In this document: piece after piece, positions 34,956 to 43,806 of the stretch
Position numbering within the stretch: the first letter of the stretch is position 1
How the letters are laid out: each line of letters opens with the position of its first letter
DNA from: Nostoc linckia z4
Lineage (GTDB): Bacteria; Cyanobacteriota; Cyanobacteriia; Cyanobacteriales; Nostocaceae
Assembly: GCF_002608075.1 (NCBI RefSeq)
Contig: NZ_LAHA01000016.1
Location: 1 to 64,000, forward strand
Direction of reading: 5' to 3'
DNA: 64,000 nt
Translations under genes and position numbers: made by a program
The notes under the pieces: generated by a model
The model's database searches: none
What the model saw: only the letters and a program-made list of their open reading frames with translations
What the model was told of the DNA's origin: nothing

Positions 34956-34991
34956 GAACAAAGATTCAAGTTTTGACTAGGATCTTTGTCC
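34956..34991 (-). promoter_or_regulatory. Promoter cassette copy D (degenerate hairpin)
   Basis: Arms GAACAAAGATTC (34956-34967) and GGATCTTTGTCC (34980-34991) have two mismatches. The HIP1 site follows, but the TATAAT box seen in copies A, B, C and E is missing here (CTAAGAAG instead). The conserved upstream AT segment is split by the family 2 insertion at 35001. Confidence 0.5.
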
Positions 34992-35000
34992 TATATAATT

Positions 35001-35170
35001 CAGGACTTACGCAAAAATAACGTAATTCCGTCATTACGAGCGATAGCGTACTCCTACACAGAAGCAAGCTACGCACAGCGTCTCGTAGAGAAGTAATCCC
35101 CCCTGACGCTGGGATTGCTTCCCTACACTGCGTTTCGGTCGCAATGACAATATCGGCGTTGCGTAAGTCT
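35001..35170. mobile_element. MITE-like insertion, family 2 (copy 1), nested in the cassette
   Basis: A 170-bp insert with terminal inverted repeats GGACTTACGCAA and TTGCGTAAGTCT. It is flanked by direct repeats TATAATT (34994-35000 and 35171-35177). Cassettes A, B and C have a single TATAATT at this place, so the 7-bp duplication is seen directly. The interior carries GTCATTACGAGCG...GCAATGACA, a palindrome-rich core also present alone at 47212-47299. A second family member is at 53301-53428. Confidence 0.85.
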
Positions 35171-35237
35171 TATAATTAATGTTTATACTGTTTTTTAAGT
35201 AACAATTAGTACCGCTACTTAAAGATTGCACAAATTA

Positions 35238-35395
35238 ACTTGGTGCAATTTCAATGCCATAAAGTTGCAACCCAATGCGATCGAGGTGCAAATCAATACA
35301 TCAAAGTTGCAAGCCAATGCAACAAAGGTGCAGGTCAATGCAACTAAGGTGCAAGCCGATACAACAAAGGTGCAACCCGATGCAACTAAGATGCA
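35238..35395. repeat. 21-bp repeat array (array 4)
   Basis: Seven to eight imperfect 21-bp units such as ATGCAACTAAGGTGCAAGCC. The array and the following GTGGGCAAAC...CCCACCCAA sequence directly precede the stop of the giant gene at 35431, exactly as array 3 precedes the truncated copy. The duplication therefore covers array, flank and gene end. Confidence 0.8.
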
Positions 35396-35430
35396 GAGGG
35401 AGTGGGCAAACACTCACCCACCCAACACTC

Positions 35431-38400
35431 TTAAACAGAAACAAAGTTGCTTTGTGTCAGCGTCGTGGTATTAAAGCCAGTCAGCACTGCTAAAGTTTGA
35501 TTGCCTAAGCTAATCTGATTGCCAGAGAAAGACAACTGACTAAAACTCAAACCAGACAAACCAATCTTGTCGCCCTCACCTAAACTAAAATCAGTAATCG
35601 TTTCCCGACCTGCGGCTTTCTCCAACACAAAAATATCGCTACCAGTACCGCCAGTTAAGTTATCATCTCCCTTGTCACCGTCGAGGAAATCGTTACCCGC
35701 ACCACCAACAAGTAAATCTTGACCGTTACCACCAATTAGACTGTCGTTACCGTCACCGCCATAGAGTTTGTCATCACCGTTATCACCTTCGAGACGGTCA
35801 TTACCAGCATCACCATACAATGTGTCTTGACCGTTACCGCCTAAAAGCTTATCGTTGCCAGTGTTGCCATAGAGTAAATCGTCACCATTGTCACCAACAA
35901 GGCAGTCATCGCCAGCATTGCCAGAAATGGTATCTTGAGCGTTAAGTCCATTAATGATGTCGTTACCAGATGTGCCATTGAGGTTATCGTTATTATTAGT
36001 GCCGTTGAGGTTGACCCCAACTGCTACCGTTACTGTTGCCACATCTGTGCCACCATTGCCATCGCTGAGGGTATAGTTAAAGCTGCCATTGCCAGTGAAA
36101 CCTGCGGTGGGAGTAAATACGACATTGCCACTATTGTTGAGACTCACACTACCGTTAACAGCGTTACTCACAGCCGAGATGCTTAAAGTAGAACTGTCTA
36201 CATCTGTATCGTTAGCTAACAAGGTAGTTGCCAACAGAGTTAATGGCGTATTTTGATTGGCGCTAACCGAGTCATCACCAGCTACAGGGGCATCGTTGAC
36301 GGGTGTGACTGTGAGGTTAAAGGTAGTATTGGCACTAGCATTGCTGGTATCACTGGCAGTAACTTTGATGCTAATTGTGCCGTTATCTGGGTCGTCGGGT
36401 GTGCCGCTGAAGGTGCGGGTATTGGCATTGAAGCTTAACCAAGTGGGTAAGGGGTTGCCGTTAGCGAGGGTGGCGGTGTAAGTTAAGCTATCACCTGCAT
36501 CGACATCAGCAAAGGTGTTGGCTGGAACGGTAAAACTGAAGAAGCCATCTTCTAAGGTTGTTTGGTTGGCAATGGCGTTGGCAACTGTGGGTGCATCGTT
36601 GACACCGTTGATGGTGAGGTTAACTGTGGCTGTGCTGGTGAGGCTACCATCGCTAATAGTATAAGTAAAGCTATCGTTGGCAGTAGCACTAACAGCCAAA
36701 GATTCAAATTGACCGTTAGGATTGTAGTTATAACTGCCGTCACTATTGAGAGTTAATAATGCCCCAGAAGCTAAGGTAATTTGATTACCCACATCAGCAG
36801 CATTACCGTTGACTGCACTAACAGTGAGAATATCACCTGTATCGGGGTCAGTATCGTTGGTGAGGACATTACCGTTAACAGCATTATCTTCATTTGTGGT
36901 TACGCTGTCGTTTGTAGCTGTTGGATTGTTATTTTGTACTTCGTAAGCTCCGATATCGACTGTGCCGCCACTAATGCGGTTAAAACCTGTTCCGCGTTGG
37001 TCGGTGGTGACACCAGGGGTAACAAGGGCGTTATTACCGGCGTTGATGGCGGCTGAACCTGCGACTAAGGCGTGGGTTTGGGTAGTACCACCGTTATTGG
37101 CGAGGGCAGCGATGACTTGGTTAATATTGGTGATGCCAGCCGAGGCAAAGGTGATGTCGCTACCTGTGCCGATGGTGCCGGATGCACCACTTAGGCTACC
37201 TATGAGGTTGTTGGCATTGCCTGTGACTGTACCGAAAATATCGTTACCATTATTACCAGCAATAATGGTGTTTCGAGCAGTAGTAGTTCCAGAAGCGGCA
37301 AATAATCCTCCACCATTGCCAGCAGTATTATTAGTAATAGTGCTACTAGTAAGAGTAACTACTCCCGCAACAATTAAACCACCGCCTGTGCTTGCTGTAT
37401 TTCCAGAGATGGTACTGTTGGTGACAGTGAGTGTACCTTGACTGGCAATGCCGCCACCAAACGTCGTTGACGTATTGCCAGAGATAGTACTGTTGATGAC
37501 GTTAACAGTGCCGCCCGTGTTGGCAATGCCGGCACCGCCAAAACCAAGGCCTGAACTGTTATTAGAGACAGTACTATCGGTTAAAACCAAACTAGCACCA
37601 GAGCTGATAGCAATGCCGCCACCGTTAGCCGAATTGCCATTAGCAATTGTCAGAGCATCAATTATGGCATCTGTACCTGCATTAGAAATGTTGAACACGC
37701 GGGAGGCATTGTTGCCACTGACAGTCAGTTGATTTGCCCCAGTTCCCTCAATGGTGACATCATCAGTAATTGTCAGTTGCCCAGATGTCAAGGTAATGGT
37801 GTCAGGGGTGGCATCGGTAAACACGCTACCTGCAAAGGTAATTGTATTTGCACCTGCTAGGGCATTGGCATTGAGGATGGCTTGCCGCAAGGAACCTTCA
37901 CCAGAATCGTTGGTGTTGGTGACGACGGTATCGTTGGCGGCAATGGTGACGGTGGCGGTGTTATTTGTGCCGTCAACGGTGTAACCAGTACCCGTGTCGA
38001 GATTGAGTTTGAGGGTTTCGTCGGCTTCGGCTTGAATATCGTCGATCGCTGCTAGGTCAAGGTCAACAAAGCTTTGACCATCGGCAATGGTGACGGTTAA
38101 GGTATTGCCGGAAACGCTGACGCTACCACCACTGAGGGTATAGTCGCCAGTTGCAGCTGTGCTGCTGCCATCAATTGTGAGGTTGATGGTTAAAGCCCCT
38201 CCGGTGTCGCTACGGCTGACGCGATAAACGCCATTGCTACCGCCTTCGTTGGCTGTGGCTGTTTGGGCGGTGATACTGACATTGGAAGGAGTGGTGTTGA
38301 GCAACACTGAGATACTACCGTTACTATTTTGGTTTGCGGTCACCAAATCTGGCTTACCATCGCCGTTGAAATCCCCGACAGCTATACCTCTGTTAAAAGA

Positions 38401-39330
38401 TGTCGTGGCAAAGTTAGTGGCTGCACCAAAGCTGCCATCCCCATTGCCCAACAGTACTGAGAGGTTGCCGGAACTAGTGTTTGTAACCGCCAGGTCAGAG
38501 AAGCCATCGCCGTTGAAGTCCCCGACGGCTATGCCTCTGGGTGAAATACCCACCGCAAAGTTCGTGGCTGTGCCAAAGGTGCCATTTCCATTGCCCAACA
38601 GCACCGAGATATTGTTAGAACCGTTATTTGTGGTCGCTAGGTCAGAGAAACCATCGCCATTAAAGTCTCCAATTGCCACGTTAGTGGGTCTAGTGCCCGC
38701 CGCATAGTTCGTGGCACTGCTAAAGGTGCCATCGCCATTGCCCAAAAGCACTGAGACATTATTGGTCAAGGTGTTTGGGGCTACCAGGTCAGAGATGCCA
38801 TCGCCGTTGAAATCTCCAATCGCCACATGTTGAGGAAGATTAGTCACCGCATAGTTAGTGGCACTGCCAAAGGTACCATCCCCATTGCCCAATAGCACTG
38901 AGAGGTTGTTGTTACTAAAGTTTGAAGTCACCAGATCGGAGAAGCCATCGCCATTGAAATCTCCAATTGCCACATGTTGGGCACCACCACCAGCGCTAAT
39001 GCTACTAGCTGTACCAAAGGTGCCATTCCCATTGCCCAATAGCAATGAGAGGGTGGGAAAACCACTGTTTGCAGTCACTAGGTCAGAGATGCCATCGCCG
39101 TTGAAATCCCCAATGGCCACGGATGATGGTGGTTGTATCGCGTTAAAGTTAGTGGCTGTGCCAAAGGTGCCATCCCCATTGCCCAAAAGCACCGAGACAT
39201 TAGTGGAAGTGTTACTTGAGGTCACTAGGTCAGAGATGCCATCGCCGTTGAAGTCCCCAACTGTTACGGTAAGGGGATTAGGTGCCACCCCATAGTTAAC
39301 GGCTGGGTCAAATGAAGCTGGGTTAGTCAT
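35431..39330 (-). CDS. Giant secreted protein: FG-GAP propeller, Calx-beta, beta-helix, cadherin-like and RTX repeats
   Basis: A 1299-residue acidic protein with no Sec signal. Residues 1-345 hold about seven FG-GAP/VCBS repeats of about 47 residues (VAIGDFNGDGISDLV...SVLLGNGDGTFG), predicted to fold as a beta-propeller with Asp-rich calcium sites. A Calx-beta domain (about 355-460) and a CSLREA/parallel beta-helix part (about 465-790) follow, the latter with NSTISGNT repeats. VCBS/cadherin-like modules lie at about 790-1100. RTX nonapeptides (about 1125-1225) and a C-terminal [15 protein letters not shown] to QSNFVSV unit end the protein. Type I secretion is likely. GGAGGATTT before the ATG is a strong ribosome-binding site. 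Calx-beta and cadherin-like modules are close to those of the protein at 25800. A 3' duplicate lies at 32601. Confidence 0.87.
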   Translation of the reverse strand: MTNPASFDPAVNYGVAPNPLTVTVGDFNGDGISDLVTSSNTSTNVSVLLGNGDGTFGTATNFNAIQPPSSVAIGDFNGDGISDLVTANSGFPTLSLLLGNGNGTFGTASSISAGGGAQHVAIGDFNGDGFSDLVTSNFSNNNLSVLLGNGDGTFGSATNYAVTNLPQHVAIGDFNGDGISDLVAPNTLTNNVSVLLGNGDGTFSSATNYAAGTRPTNVAIGDFNGDGFSDLATTNNGSNNISVLLGNGNGTFGTATNFAVGISPRGIAVGDFNGDGFSDLAVTNTSSGNLSVLLGNGDGSFGAATNFATTSFNRGIAVGDFNGDGKPDLVTANQNSNGSISVLLNTTPSNVSITAQTATANEGGSNGVYRVSRSDTGGALTINLTIDGSSTAATGDYTLSGGSVSVSGNTLTVTIADGQSFVDLDLAAIDDIQAEADETLKLNLDTGTGYTVDGTNNTATVTIAANDTVVTNTNDSGEGSLRQAILNANALAGANTITFAGSVFTDATPDTITLTSGQLTITDDVTIEGTGANQLTVSGNNASRVFNISNAGTDAIIDALTIANGNSANGGGIAISSGASLVLTDSTVSNNSSGLGFGGAGIANTGGTVNVINSTISGNTSTTFGGGIASQGTLTVTNSTISGNTASTGGGLIVAGVVTLTSSTITNNTAGNGGGLFAASGTTTARNTIIAGNNGNDIFGTVTGNANNLIGSLSGASGTIGTGSDITFASAGITNINQVIAALANNGGTTQTHALVAGSAAINAGNNALVTPGVTTDQRGTGFNRISGGTVDIGAYEVQNNNPTATNDSVTTNEDNAVNGNVLTNDTDPDTGDILTVSAVNGNAADVGNQITLASGALLTLNSDGSYNYNPNGQFESLAVSATANDSFTYTISDGSLTSTATVNLTINGVNDAPTVANAIANQTTLEDGFFSFTVPANTFADVDAGDSLTYTATLANGNPLPTWLSFNANTRTFSGTPDDPDNGTISIKVTASDTSNASANTTFNLTVTPVNDAPVAGDDSVSANQNTPLTLLATTLLANDTDVDSSTLSISAVSNAVNGSVSLNNSGNVVFTPTAGFTGNGSFNYTLSDGNGGTDVATVTVAVGVNLNGTNNNDNLNGTSGNDIINGLNAQDTISGNAGDDCLVGDNGDDLLYGNTGNDKLLGGNGQDTLYGDAGNDRLEGDNGDDKLYGGDGNDSLIGGNGQDLLVGGAGNDFLDGDKGDDNLTGGTGSDIFVLEKAAGRETITDFSLGEGDKIGLSGLSFSQLSFSGNQISLGNQTLAVLTGFNTTTLTQSNFVSV

Positions 39331-39522
39331 AAATCCTCCAAAAGAGTGTGATGTGTTTAATCGGTAGGAGCAAAAGTTTTGCTCTCAGTGAAGTTGGCTA
39401 GAAAAACAAGCTCTATAAAGGCTTCACCATTGCCATATTTAGGGAAAATTTCATGAAGCAAGTAGTCGATTATTCAGCAAGGAAAGCGATCGCTGCATCG
39501 AATAGTGATACTTGTGTTGGCG

Positions 39523-39600
39523 AGTTTCGACTACTTCGACTGCGCTCAGTACAAGTTCGCTCAACTCTCGATCTCTGAGTTGGTTGAGCGAAGTCGAAAC
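39523..39600. repeat. Dispersed inverted repeat (GTTTCGACT...AGTCGAAAC)
   Basis: The ends GTTTCGAC and GTCGAAAC and the inner GCGCTCAG...TTGAGCGAAG pair imperfectly over 78 bp. This is a common small dispersed repeat type in Nostocales. It lies upstream of the giant gene start, 190 bp away. A degenerate stretch GCGATCGCTGCATCGAA at 39487 recalls the HIP1/GCATCG part of the promoter cassettes. Confidence 0.65.
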
Positions 39601-39642
39601 CAACGGCGGCGGTATATTTATTGCTGTAAATCGCTTTAAAAA

Positions 39643-40182
39643 TCAATTAGGTTTGATTTGTTGCCCAGAGAAATTGAACGTTCCTACAGGCGCGACATTA
39701 TTTAACAACGGATTAGCATTGAGGTTGAAAAGGCGTAGCGTAATAGTCCCTTGTACTGTCTGCGTTTGGGGATTAAAGGTAGCTTGGTAGTCGGCGCGGC
39801 CAATGCTACCGGCTCCTGCACTTCCAGGAAAAGCAAAGGTGATAGACCTAGCACTGACTTTAGTTTTGCCATTACACTTCCAAGCGCCTTGTCCGCTAGT
39901 AAAGGGATTGAAGACGTTAGTAACACCGCCTTGATTGGAGTCAGTGACAAAAAAGTTACCATCTGCGGTCAGTGTTATAACTCCACGAGAGGAGACGCTT
40001 TTATCTGCGTTGAAGATTGTTGTTAGATAAGCACCAGTGACATTAAGGCGACAAGGTGCTGTATTTGCTAGAGTTGCGGGTACGGTGAAGTCGTTACTCC
40101 TAGCAACGTTAGGACTAGCAAGTAAGGTGCTTGCTAAAACTGAACTAAACAATAAAGTATTGCCAAACGATATTTTATTCAT
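39643..40182 (-). CDS. Exported hypothetical protein
   Basis: A 179-residue protein with a signal peptide (MNKISFGNTLLFSSVLASTL, cleavage near ASP or ARS). The mature part is predicted to be beta-rich: YLTTIFNADKSVSSRGVITL, GNFFVTDSNQGG, FTSGQGAWKCNGKTK and QTVQGTITLRLFN. Two Cys (in APCRLN and WKCNGK) may pair. I do not recognise a family with confidence. It is preceded 44 bp upstream by the TATAAT of cassette E. Confidence 0.65.
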   Translation of the reverse strand: MNKISFGNTLLFSSVLASTLLASPNVARSNDFTVPATLANTAPCRLNVTGAYLTTIFNADKSVSSRGVITLTADGNFFVTDSNQGGVTNVFNPFTSGQGAWKCNGKTKVSARSITFAFPGSAGAGSIGRADYQATFNPQTQTVQGTITLRLFNLNANPLLNNVAPVGTFNFSGQQIKPN

Positions 40183-40225
40183 TGTCAGGTTAGGTAATTA
40201 CGTAAATTTTGCTGTGGCAAGACGG

Positions 40226-40292
40226 ATTATATAGCGATCGCCCCAATTGCCGCATCGGACAAAGATCCAAGTTTTGACTAGGATCTTTGTCC
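40226..40292 (-). promoter_or_regulatory. Promoter cassette copy E
   Basis: Perfect hairpin arms GGACAAAGATCC (40257-40268) and GGATCTTTGTCC (40281-40292). A HIP1 site and TATAAT (40231-40226) follow on the minus strand, then a leader with CACAGCAAAATTTACG to the ATG at 40182. This copy is the most complete. Confidence 0.65.
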
Positions 40293-40450
40293 TATATAAG
40301 TGTTAGTTATATATATTTGTAGTGTTAAAATTTTGCTGACGAATGACAAGTGATAGAGAGTTTTGCAGGGTTCTCATCTATAGAAAAAAGCGATCGCACA
40401 AGTCATGTCAAATGCGATCGCTCACTTAAAATGCGTTAATTTTACTTAGC

Positions 40451-40819
40451 TCATGATGTAACTGACTTTTTGCGGCTAGGACGCTTGTACTCCGATTTTT
40501 TCTTCAATCCTACTGCTTGGGCTTGGTCGCTATCCAATCCATATTGTCCGCGCACAACTTCTTTCATTGCTAATACCGCATTGTGAAATTCCCATTCTGC
40601 TAATCGTGCAGCATCAGCCGCAGCACGGTATAAAGTTTGTTTTTCGGTTTCGGCTTGTTGCTGGGCTAACATAGCTTGATAAGCTTGCTGTAATTTGGCA
40701 GCAGAGGCATCAGCACGGTTAGTTTCATAAGTATTGATGGTTTGTAAACCGTGCCATGAACTTACATCTTCACTAATTAATTGCGGGCGCAAACGGCGTG
40801 TTGTATTTTGGGTGGTCAT
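40451..40819 (-). CDS. Hypothetical helical protein
   Basis: A 122-residue basic protein predicted to be mostly helical. A long Ala/Gln-rich helix or coiled coil spans about residues 35-85 (ASAAKLQQAYQAMLAQQQAE). The tail is Lys/Arg/Ser-rich (KKKSEYKRPSRKKSVTS), which suggests nucleic acid or membrane surface binding. No family is recognised. It has no promoter cassette. Confidence 0.5.
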   Translation of the reverse strand: MTTQNTTRRLRPQLISEDVSSWHGLQTINTYETNRADASAAKLQQAYQAMLAQQQAETEKQTLYRAAADAARLAEWEFHNAVLAMKEVVRGQYGLDSDQAQAVGLKKKSEYKRPSRKKSVTS

Positions 40820-40917
40820 ATTACCATACTGTTGTCAGTTATGTATTTAATGTACCCATTGCCACTTTAAAGCTATCAGTAAGATGAAAGATTCATAGCA
40901 GTTTTCATTTCTATGAA

Positions 40918-40946
40918 GTAGAGACGTAGCAATGCTACGTCTCTAC
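40918..40946. repeat. 29-bp palindrome, dispersed (copy 2)
   Basis: GTAGAGACGTAGCA, centre A, TGCTACGTCTCTAC. It is the same palindrome as at 25669 and 43807. It lies upstream of the minus-strand gene starting at 40819. Confidence 0.85.
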
Positions 40947-40974
40947 AGGGTTTTCGGGTAACTGCTGTAATACA

Positions 40975-41165
40975 ACAAAAGTGTAGATTAGTGCAACTTT
41001 GTTGCAAGTCGATGCAACAAAGGTGTAAATCAAAGCATCAAAGTTGCAACTCGATGCAACAAAGGTGCAAATCAAAGCATTAAAGTTGCAACTCAATGCA
41101 ACAAAGGTGTAAATCAAAGCATCAAAGTTGCAACTCAATGCAACAAAAGTGTAAATCAAAGCATT
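40975..41165. repeat. 21-bp repeat array (array 5, decayed)
   Basis: About nine units of the types GATGCAACAAAGGTGTAAATC and AAGCATCAAAGTTGCAACTC. Plus-strand frames contain stops (GTGTAA). This shows that the period is conserved in DNA without a conserved coding frame. Confidence 0.8.
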
Positions 41166-41173
41166 TAGTATAT

Positions 41174-41250
41174 GTAGGGTGCGTTATGGCATAGCCTAAG
41201 CCACCAAAACCTTCAGATGGTGCCGTACCCTCAGCAGTAACGCACTCTAC
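41174..41250. repeat. 77-bp inverted-repeat element (GTAGGGTGCGTTA)
   Basis: Ends GTAGGGTGCGTTA and TAACGCACTCTAC match with one mismatch. It is a small dispersed repeat type with no coding content. It lies directly upstream of the histidine kinase promoter region. Confidence 0.75.
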
Positions 41251-41260
41251 TAGACTATTG

Positions 41261-41274
41261 AAGTGATATCACTT
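41261..41274. promoter_or_regulatory. Candidate operator palindrome before the histidine kinase gene
   Basis: AAGTGATATCACTT is a perfect 14-bp palindrome 38 bp before the ATG at 41313. It is a plausible operator or dimer-binding site. The regulator is unknown. Confidence 0.4.
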
Positions 41275-41312
41275 AATTTGTCGCCAGATATAAATCTTTA
41301 AGAGAATAAGTA

Positions 41313-42692
41313 ATGACTTTGATTCTAACTGTTCTAAGTATAGTTGCTGGCATTATCCTATATATTGGTTTTTTACACTTGCTAATTGCCTCTGGGCGAT
41401 TAAAACCTGCACTAAACTTCTGCTTTGGGTTAACCTGCTTGGTATCTTTTGGTTATCTTTTGGCTCTTATAGCCCAATATAAAGCCATGAATGTAGACGA
41501 TTACATAAATGCCAGAAAAATGCTAACTTCTTTCGGCTATATTTACGGCATTACTACTGCTTGGCTTGTGTCTCTATATACAAATTTTAATTCAGTGCGT
41601 TTAATTGTAGTACTCAATAGCCTGTACTTCATCAGCCTGTTAATCAACCAAATTTCTCCTACAGGGATTCTCTACTCTCATATCAGCAACCTATCAAGTA
41701 TTTCTTTGCCTTGGGGCGAATCCATTCCTCACCCAGAAGGTACACTCAATCCCCTATTTAGTTTGCAATTATTAGCTTTGAGCGGTAATATTATTTTCCT
41801 TTTTTCTGCCTGTTACCTTCAATATCGGCGCGGCGAGAAGCAAGCAGCACTCACTCTCGGAATAAGTTTGGCAATTTTAATAGCCACTGTTCAACACGAC
41901 CGCCTAGTAGATTTGGGAAAGATCCAATTTGTATACCTGTCTGAGTTTGGATTTATGTCCTTCATCATAATTATGAGTTTACGCTTATCCAAAGATTTAA
42001 TCCAAGCGGTGAAACTACAAGAACAATTGCAAGAAAGCGAACGGCTACGAAAAATTGCGGTGGAAGTCGAGCGAAATCGCCTCGCCCGCGACTTACACGA
42101 TTCAGTATCGCAGACATTGTTTACTGTAGCGACCATTGCCGAAGCTTTACCTAGAGTTTGGAAACGCAACCCAGACATAGCCCAACAAGGATTAGAGGAA
42201 CTCGCCCAACTCACACAAGGGGCATTAGCAGAGATGCGAAATTTACTAATCGAGTTACGTCCCGATGGTTTAGCAGACAAAGCATTAGGTGAATTAATAA
42301 AGCAGCTAACCAAGGCAATTTCTGGACGAGCAAGTTTACAGGTAACAACAATTGTAGAAGGCGATTTACCTTTATCTAGTGAGGTAAAGCTTGTTTTCTA
42401 CCGGATTACTCAAGAAGCACTGAATAATATTATTAAACATGCCCAAGCAACGCAAGTATCAGTTAGCCTTAACTGCGATTCCCAAAAGATAGTCTTGCGT
42501 ATCAGCGATAATGGCTGTGGTTTTGACCTCACACAGATACCGATATCATCTGGCCATTTGGGAATAGCAATTATGAAAGAACGAGCTGATTCCATTGGCG
42601 CTAATTTCCATTTGTCAAGCTATTTAGGAAGGGGGACTGAGATTTCTCTAAGTTGCTCAACCCCTATCTTGAAAATAGGGAATCAAGAATAG
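41313..42692 (+). CDS. NarL-type membrane histidine kinase
   Basis: A 459-residue sensor kinase. The first 225 residues hold about seven hydrophobic segments (for example LIASGRLKPALNF, YIYGITTAWLVSLYTNF, SLQLLALSGNIIFLFSACYL), so the sensor part is membrane-embedded. A short coiled coil (about 228-250) leads to the HisKA_3 domain with phospho-accepting His262 in RLARDLHDSVSQTLF. The HATPase domain has N-box RITQEALNNIIKHAQAT, G1 ISDNGCGFD and a later GHLGIAIMKERADSIGA. It would phosphorylate the LuxR/NarL-type regulator encoded 425 bp downstream. The signal is unknown. Confidence 0.88.
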   Translation: MTLILTVLSIVAGIILYIGFLHLLIASGRLKPALNFCFGLTCLVSFGYLLALIAQYKAMNVDDYINARKMLTSFGYIYGITTAWLVSLYTNFNSVRLIVVLNSLYFISLLINQISPTGILYSHISNLSSISLPWGESIPHPEGTLNPLFSLQLLALSGNIIFLFSACYLQYRRGEKQAALTLGISLAILIATVQHDRLVDLGKIQFVYLSEFGFMSFIIIMSLRLSKDLIQAVKLQEQLQESERLRKIAVEVERNRLARDLHDSVSQTLFTVATIAEALPRVWKRNPDIAQQGLEELAQLTQGALAEMRNLLIELRPDGLADKALGELIKQLTKAISGRASLQVTTIVEGDLPLSSEVKLVFYRITQEALNNIIKHAQATQVSVSLNCDSQKIVLRISDNGCGFDLTQIPISSGHLGIAIMKERADSIGANFHLSSYLGRGTEISLSCSTPILKIGNQE

Positions 42693-43117
42693 AAAATTGA
42701 TAATTGGGAATCAGGCATTAGACTGGGCACAAATAAACTTAACTAGATACAACCGACATTTTTGCTTTTTTATTGCTCAATAGTAAGGTTTTTAGACACA
42801 TTTACTTTTCGTAATATAGTTCACTTCAATTCATATAAGTTTGTTTTTCCGCTTTTATTCTCCGTTTCTTATTCCCTATTTCCTTACTTTTACAGAAGAA
42901 TTGTCCTAACTGGCCCGATCGCAATATAGTTATATTTATTTAACTTGACTTAATTTAGAAAAGACGCATTATGATTCATAATTGTAAATTTTTATATTAT
43001 TCATTGGTAACAAATAAAAATTAAAGATTAAGAATTTTGTCTAAAAAATTAATGATGGAATAATACAAAATAATATCCATGTATTAAAAAAATACTATTA
43101 AAAGCCCGGATTTAAAT
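42693..43117. other. AT-rich intergenic region between kinase and regulator
   Basis: A 425-bp gap without an open frame of note, rich in A/T runs, especially at 42950-43117. The regulator therefore probably has its own promoter. I see no confident box. GTATTAAAAAAATAC at 43081 resembles an NtcA site but has the wrong spacing. Confidence 0.55.
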
Positions 43118-43765
43118 ATGGAAACAAATAAATTGGTCAAACCAATTCGGGTGATAACTGTTGACGATCATCAAATCTTGCGGGGAGGTATTAAATTTCT
43201 CTTGCTAGCCTTTGATGACATTGAGTTAGTGGGGGAAGCGGGTAATGGAGATGAAGCAGTACGTCTTTGCGAAAACTTGCAACCAGATGTAGTGCTGATG
43301 GATTTGATGATGATCGGGATGAATGGGGCGGAAGTAACAAAAGTTATCCGTAAAAAATACCCAAAAATTCAGGTTTTAATTTTGACCAGTTTTCTAGACA
43401 AGGGCTTGATACAGAAAGCAATGCAAGCTGGAGCCATCGGCTACTTGCTCAAGGGTGTCTCGATTGATGAGTTAGCAGATGCCATACGTTCTGCTGCCAT
43501 TGGTAGATCTATTTTGGCAGCAGAGGTGATTCAGGCTCTGCTGCAACCAACTCAACCATCATCCCCTCCTGTATATGAACTGAGCAGGCGACAGGCAGAG
43601 GTGTTAACACTTTTGGCTTTAGGATTGAGTAATGAAGCGATCGCTCAACGAATGAAATTGAGTCCTTCTACCATTAGACATCATGTTAGTCAGGTACTAA
43701 ATAAATTAGGAGCAACCAACCGCACGGAAGCTGCCACTAGGGCGGTGCGAGTTGGATGTGTTTAA
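43118..43765 (+). CDS. NarL/FixJ family response regulator
   Basis: A 215-residue regulator. The receiver domain (about 10-128) has the acidic pair VDDHQ (Asp16-Asp17), the phospho-acceptor Asp62 in VVLMDLMM, the Thr/Ser switch ILTSF and the Lys of LLKGVS. The C-terminal LuxR helix-turn-helix (about 150-208) is LSRRQAEVLTLLALGLSNEA then IAQRMKLSPSTIRHHVSQVL. It is the likely partner of the HisKA_3 kinase at 41313. Its targets are not visible. Confidence 0.92.
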   Translation: METNKLVKPIRVITVDDHQILRGGIKFLLLAFDDIELVGEAGNGDEAVRLCENLQPDVVLMDLMMIGMNGAEVTKVIRKKYPKIQVLILTSFLDKGLIQKAMQAGAIGYLLKGVSIDELADAIRSAAIGRSILAAEVIQALLQPTQPSSPPVYELSRRQAEVLTLLALGLSNEAIAQRMKLSPSTIRHHVSQVLNKLGATNRTEAATRAVRVGCV

Positions 43766-43806
43766 CCGCGTTTTGTGGCTTTAGATAAAGAAAAAGAAAA
43801 TTAATT

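Noticed and set aside
36962-38707. Long plus-strand frames opposite the giant FG-GAP/RTX gene
   Set aside because: They mirror the repetitive, stop-poor minus-strand coding sequence and give hydrophobic low-complexity products without family features.
43081-43095. NtcA-type site before the response regulator
   Set aside because: GTATTAAAAAAATAC has nine bases between GTA and TAC, while NtcA needs eight.
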